From assembly GCF_000002425.4 (NCBI RefSeq), contig NC_037257.1, positions 8,390,247 through 8,454,246 on the forward strand: 64,000 bases of DNA. Direction: 5' to 3'. Every line of letters begins with the position of its first letter. The first letter of the stretch is position 1. This document shows positions 63,296 to 64,000 of the stretch, in pieces. The DNA is from Physcomitrium patens (lineage: Eukaryota > Streptophyta > Bryopsida > Funariales > Funariaceae). The notes under the pieces were generated by a model that was not told the origin of the DNA, did no database searches, and was given only the letters and a program-made list of their open reading frames with translations. A program made the position numbers and the translations under genes.

Positions 63296-64000
63296 CGGTG
63301 TAAGGAGTCGCATTGGAGTGAGGAAAATTATAGACGTTTTTTTAGAGAGGTGGTATTTCACCTAGATCTTGACGAGTTTGTACATGTTGTCAATTTTAAT
63401 GTATGTCTTGTTAAGTTCTGGTTACATATTATTAGGCGGGTTGATTTTGTTTGAGATTTACCGTGTTTTGTGACATTTGTACTGTTCAGTACTTTTGTAT
63501 ATGAGATTAAATGCTGTTCAGTGGGAGTGATAGAGGATTTAGTTATTGTTTTTGGAAATTTAATTTGTATCTCTAAGGAACGTCGTTTGGTGATTTTGCT
63601 TAGACTCCAATTCTGCCTCGATGAAAACTTCAAAAAAGGAAAGGAAAAAATTATCTGTTTTTATTTGTGGTTGAAGTCGAGATTCTTGCATCAGGAAATG
63701 CTTCTGACATCTCTTTGGAATCCACTTGTCGTGTTTTCCTAGTTTCGCCGTGCACCGCAGTCCCTCGATTGCAAGCGATTCTTAATTTGGAGCGCCATTC
63801 TGGCACAATTCCAGTCCAGCAGAGCTCTGCCGGGAAGCCGAACACCCCTTCCAACCATATCTTAAGATCAAATACCCCTTGCGCACCATCTGCCTCACTC
63901 CTTCATTTTAGAATGTAACCTTCGACCCCAAGTTTCACTCGAACCACACCCCGTGGTTATTTACGTAATGCAAACAGTGTGCTCTGTATCTTTTGCTTCA
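63296..64000 (+). other. Moderate-GC flank right of island 2, no recognised gene
   Basis: Weakly similar to 24,232-24,340 for the first hundred or so bases, then unique. Frames of 60-90 codons occur on both strands near 63,650-63,920, where GC rises again, but I recognise none of them. The window ends here, so a gene extending to the right cannot be judged. Confidence 0.45.

Noticed and set aside
1-64000. CRISPR arrays, rRNA and tRNA genes
   Set aside because: No regularly spaced direct repeats with unique spacers, and no rRNA or cloverleaf-like tRNA sequence, were noticed by eye on either strand. A dedicated tRNA scan was not possible.

Overview
The window is nuclear DNA of a eukaryote, most likely a land plant and probably a bryophyte such as a moss. 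The Ty3/gypsy chromoviruses resemble the Tcn1-type group, which is known from mosses, lycophytes and fungi. The only gene-like DNA has a plant-style TATA box, a CT-rich leader and an AACAATGGC start context. A fungus is not excluded. Composition is extreme: very AT-rich repeat DNA throughout, with two GC-rich gene-like islands about 39 kb apart. I saw no rRNA, tRNA or CRISPR.

Layout. 1-6.7 kb: broken chromovirus pieces in both orientations, in AT-rich DNA. 6.75-19.47 kb: old element B, split by young, nearly whole element A (8,677-15,009). 19.5-22.6 kb: solo and partial LTRs, plus a decayed inverted copy of DNA found again at 60.4-61.4 kb. 22.64-25.3 kb: GC island copy 1, with a promoter and a 60-codon reading frame. 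25.3-28.2 kb: AT-rich DNA without a recognised gene. 28.2-38.5 kb: remnants of a second gypsy type (F), holding an antisense solo LTR, then two very decayed chromovirus pieces (G, H). 38.5-60.4 kb: a four-deep nest, in which antisense element C holds element D. D holds two 1.25-kb solo LTRs and a third LTR, and that third LTR is split by the roughly 8.8-kb antisense element E. 60.4-64 kb: unique flank and GC island copy 2.

The nest order rests on target-site duplications read at the junctions. A, B and D show 5-bp duplications (CTTAG, CATGG/CATGA, GTCAA). All five insertions of the E-like class show 4-bp duplications centred on CG. Chromovirus copies from five places share an extra reading frame between the chromodomain and the 3' LTR, which is unusual for this group.

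The host's own content is small: two copies of one putative Arg-rich, acid-free 60-residue protein with a shared promoter, inside a 1.57-kb block that is about 99.7% identical between copies, with sharp edges. I did not recognise its function. All homology calls were made by eye from translations and repeat comparison; no database search was run.
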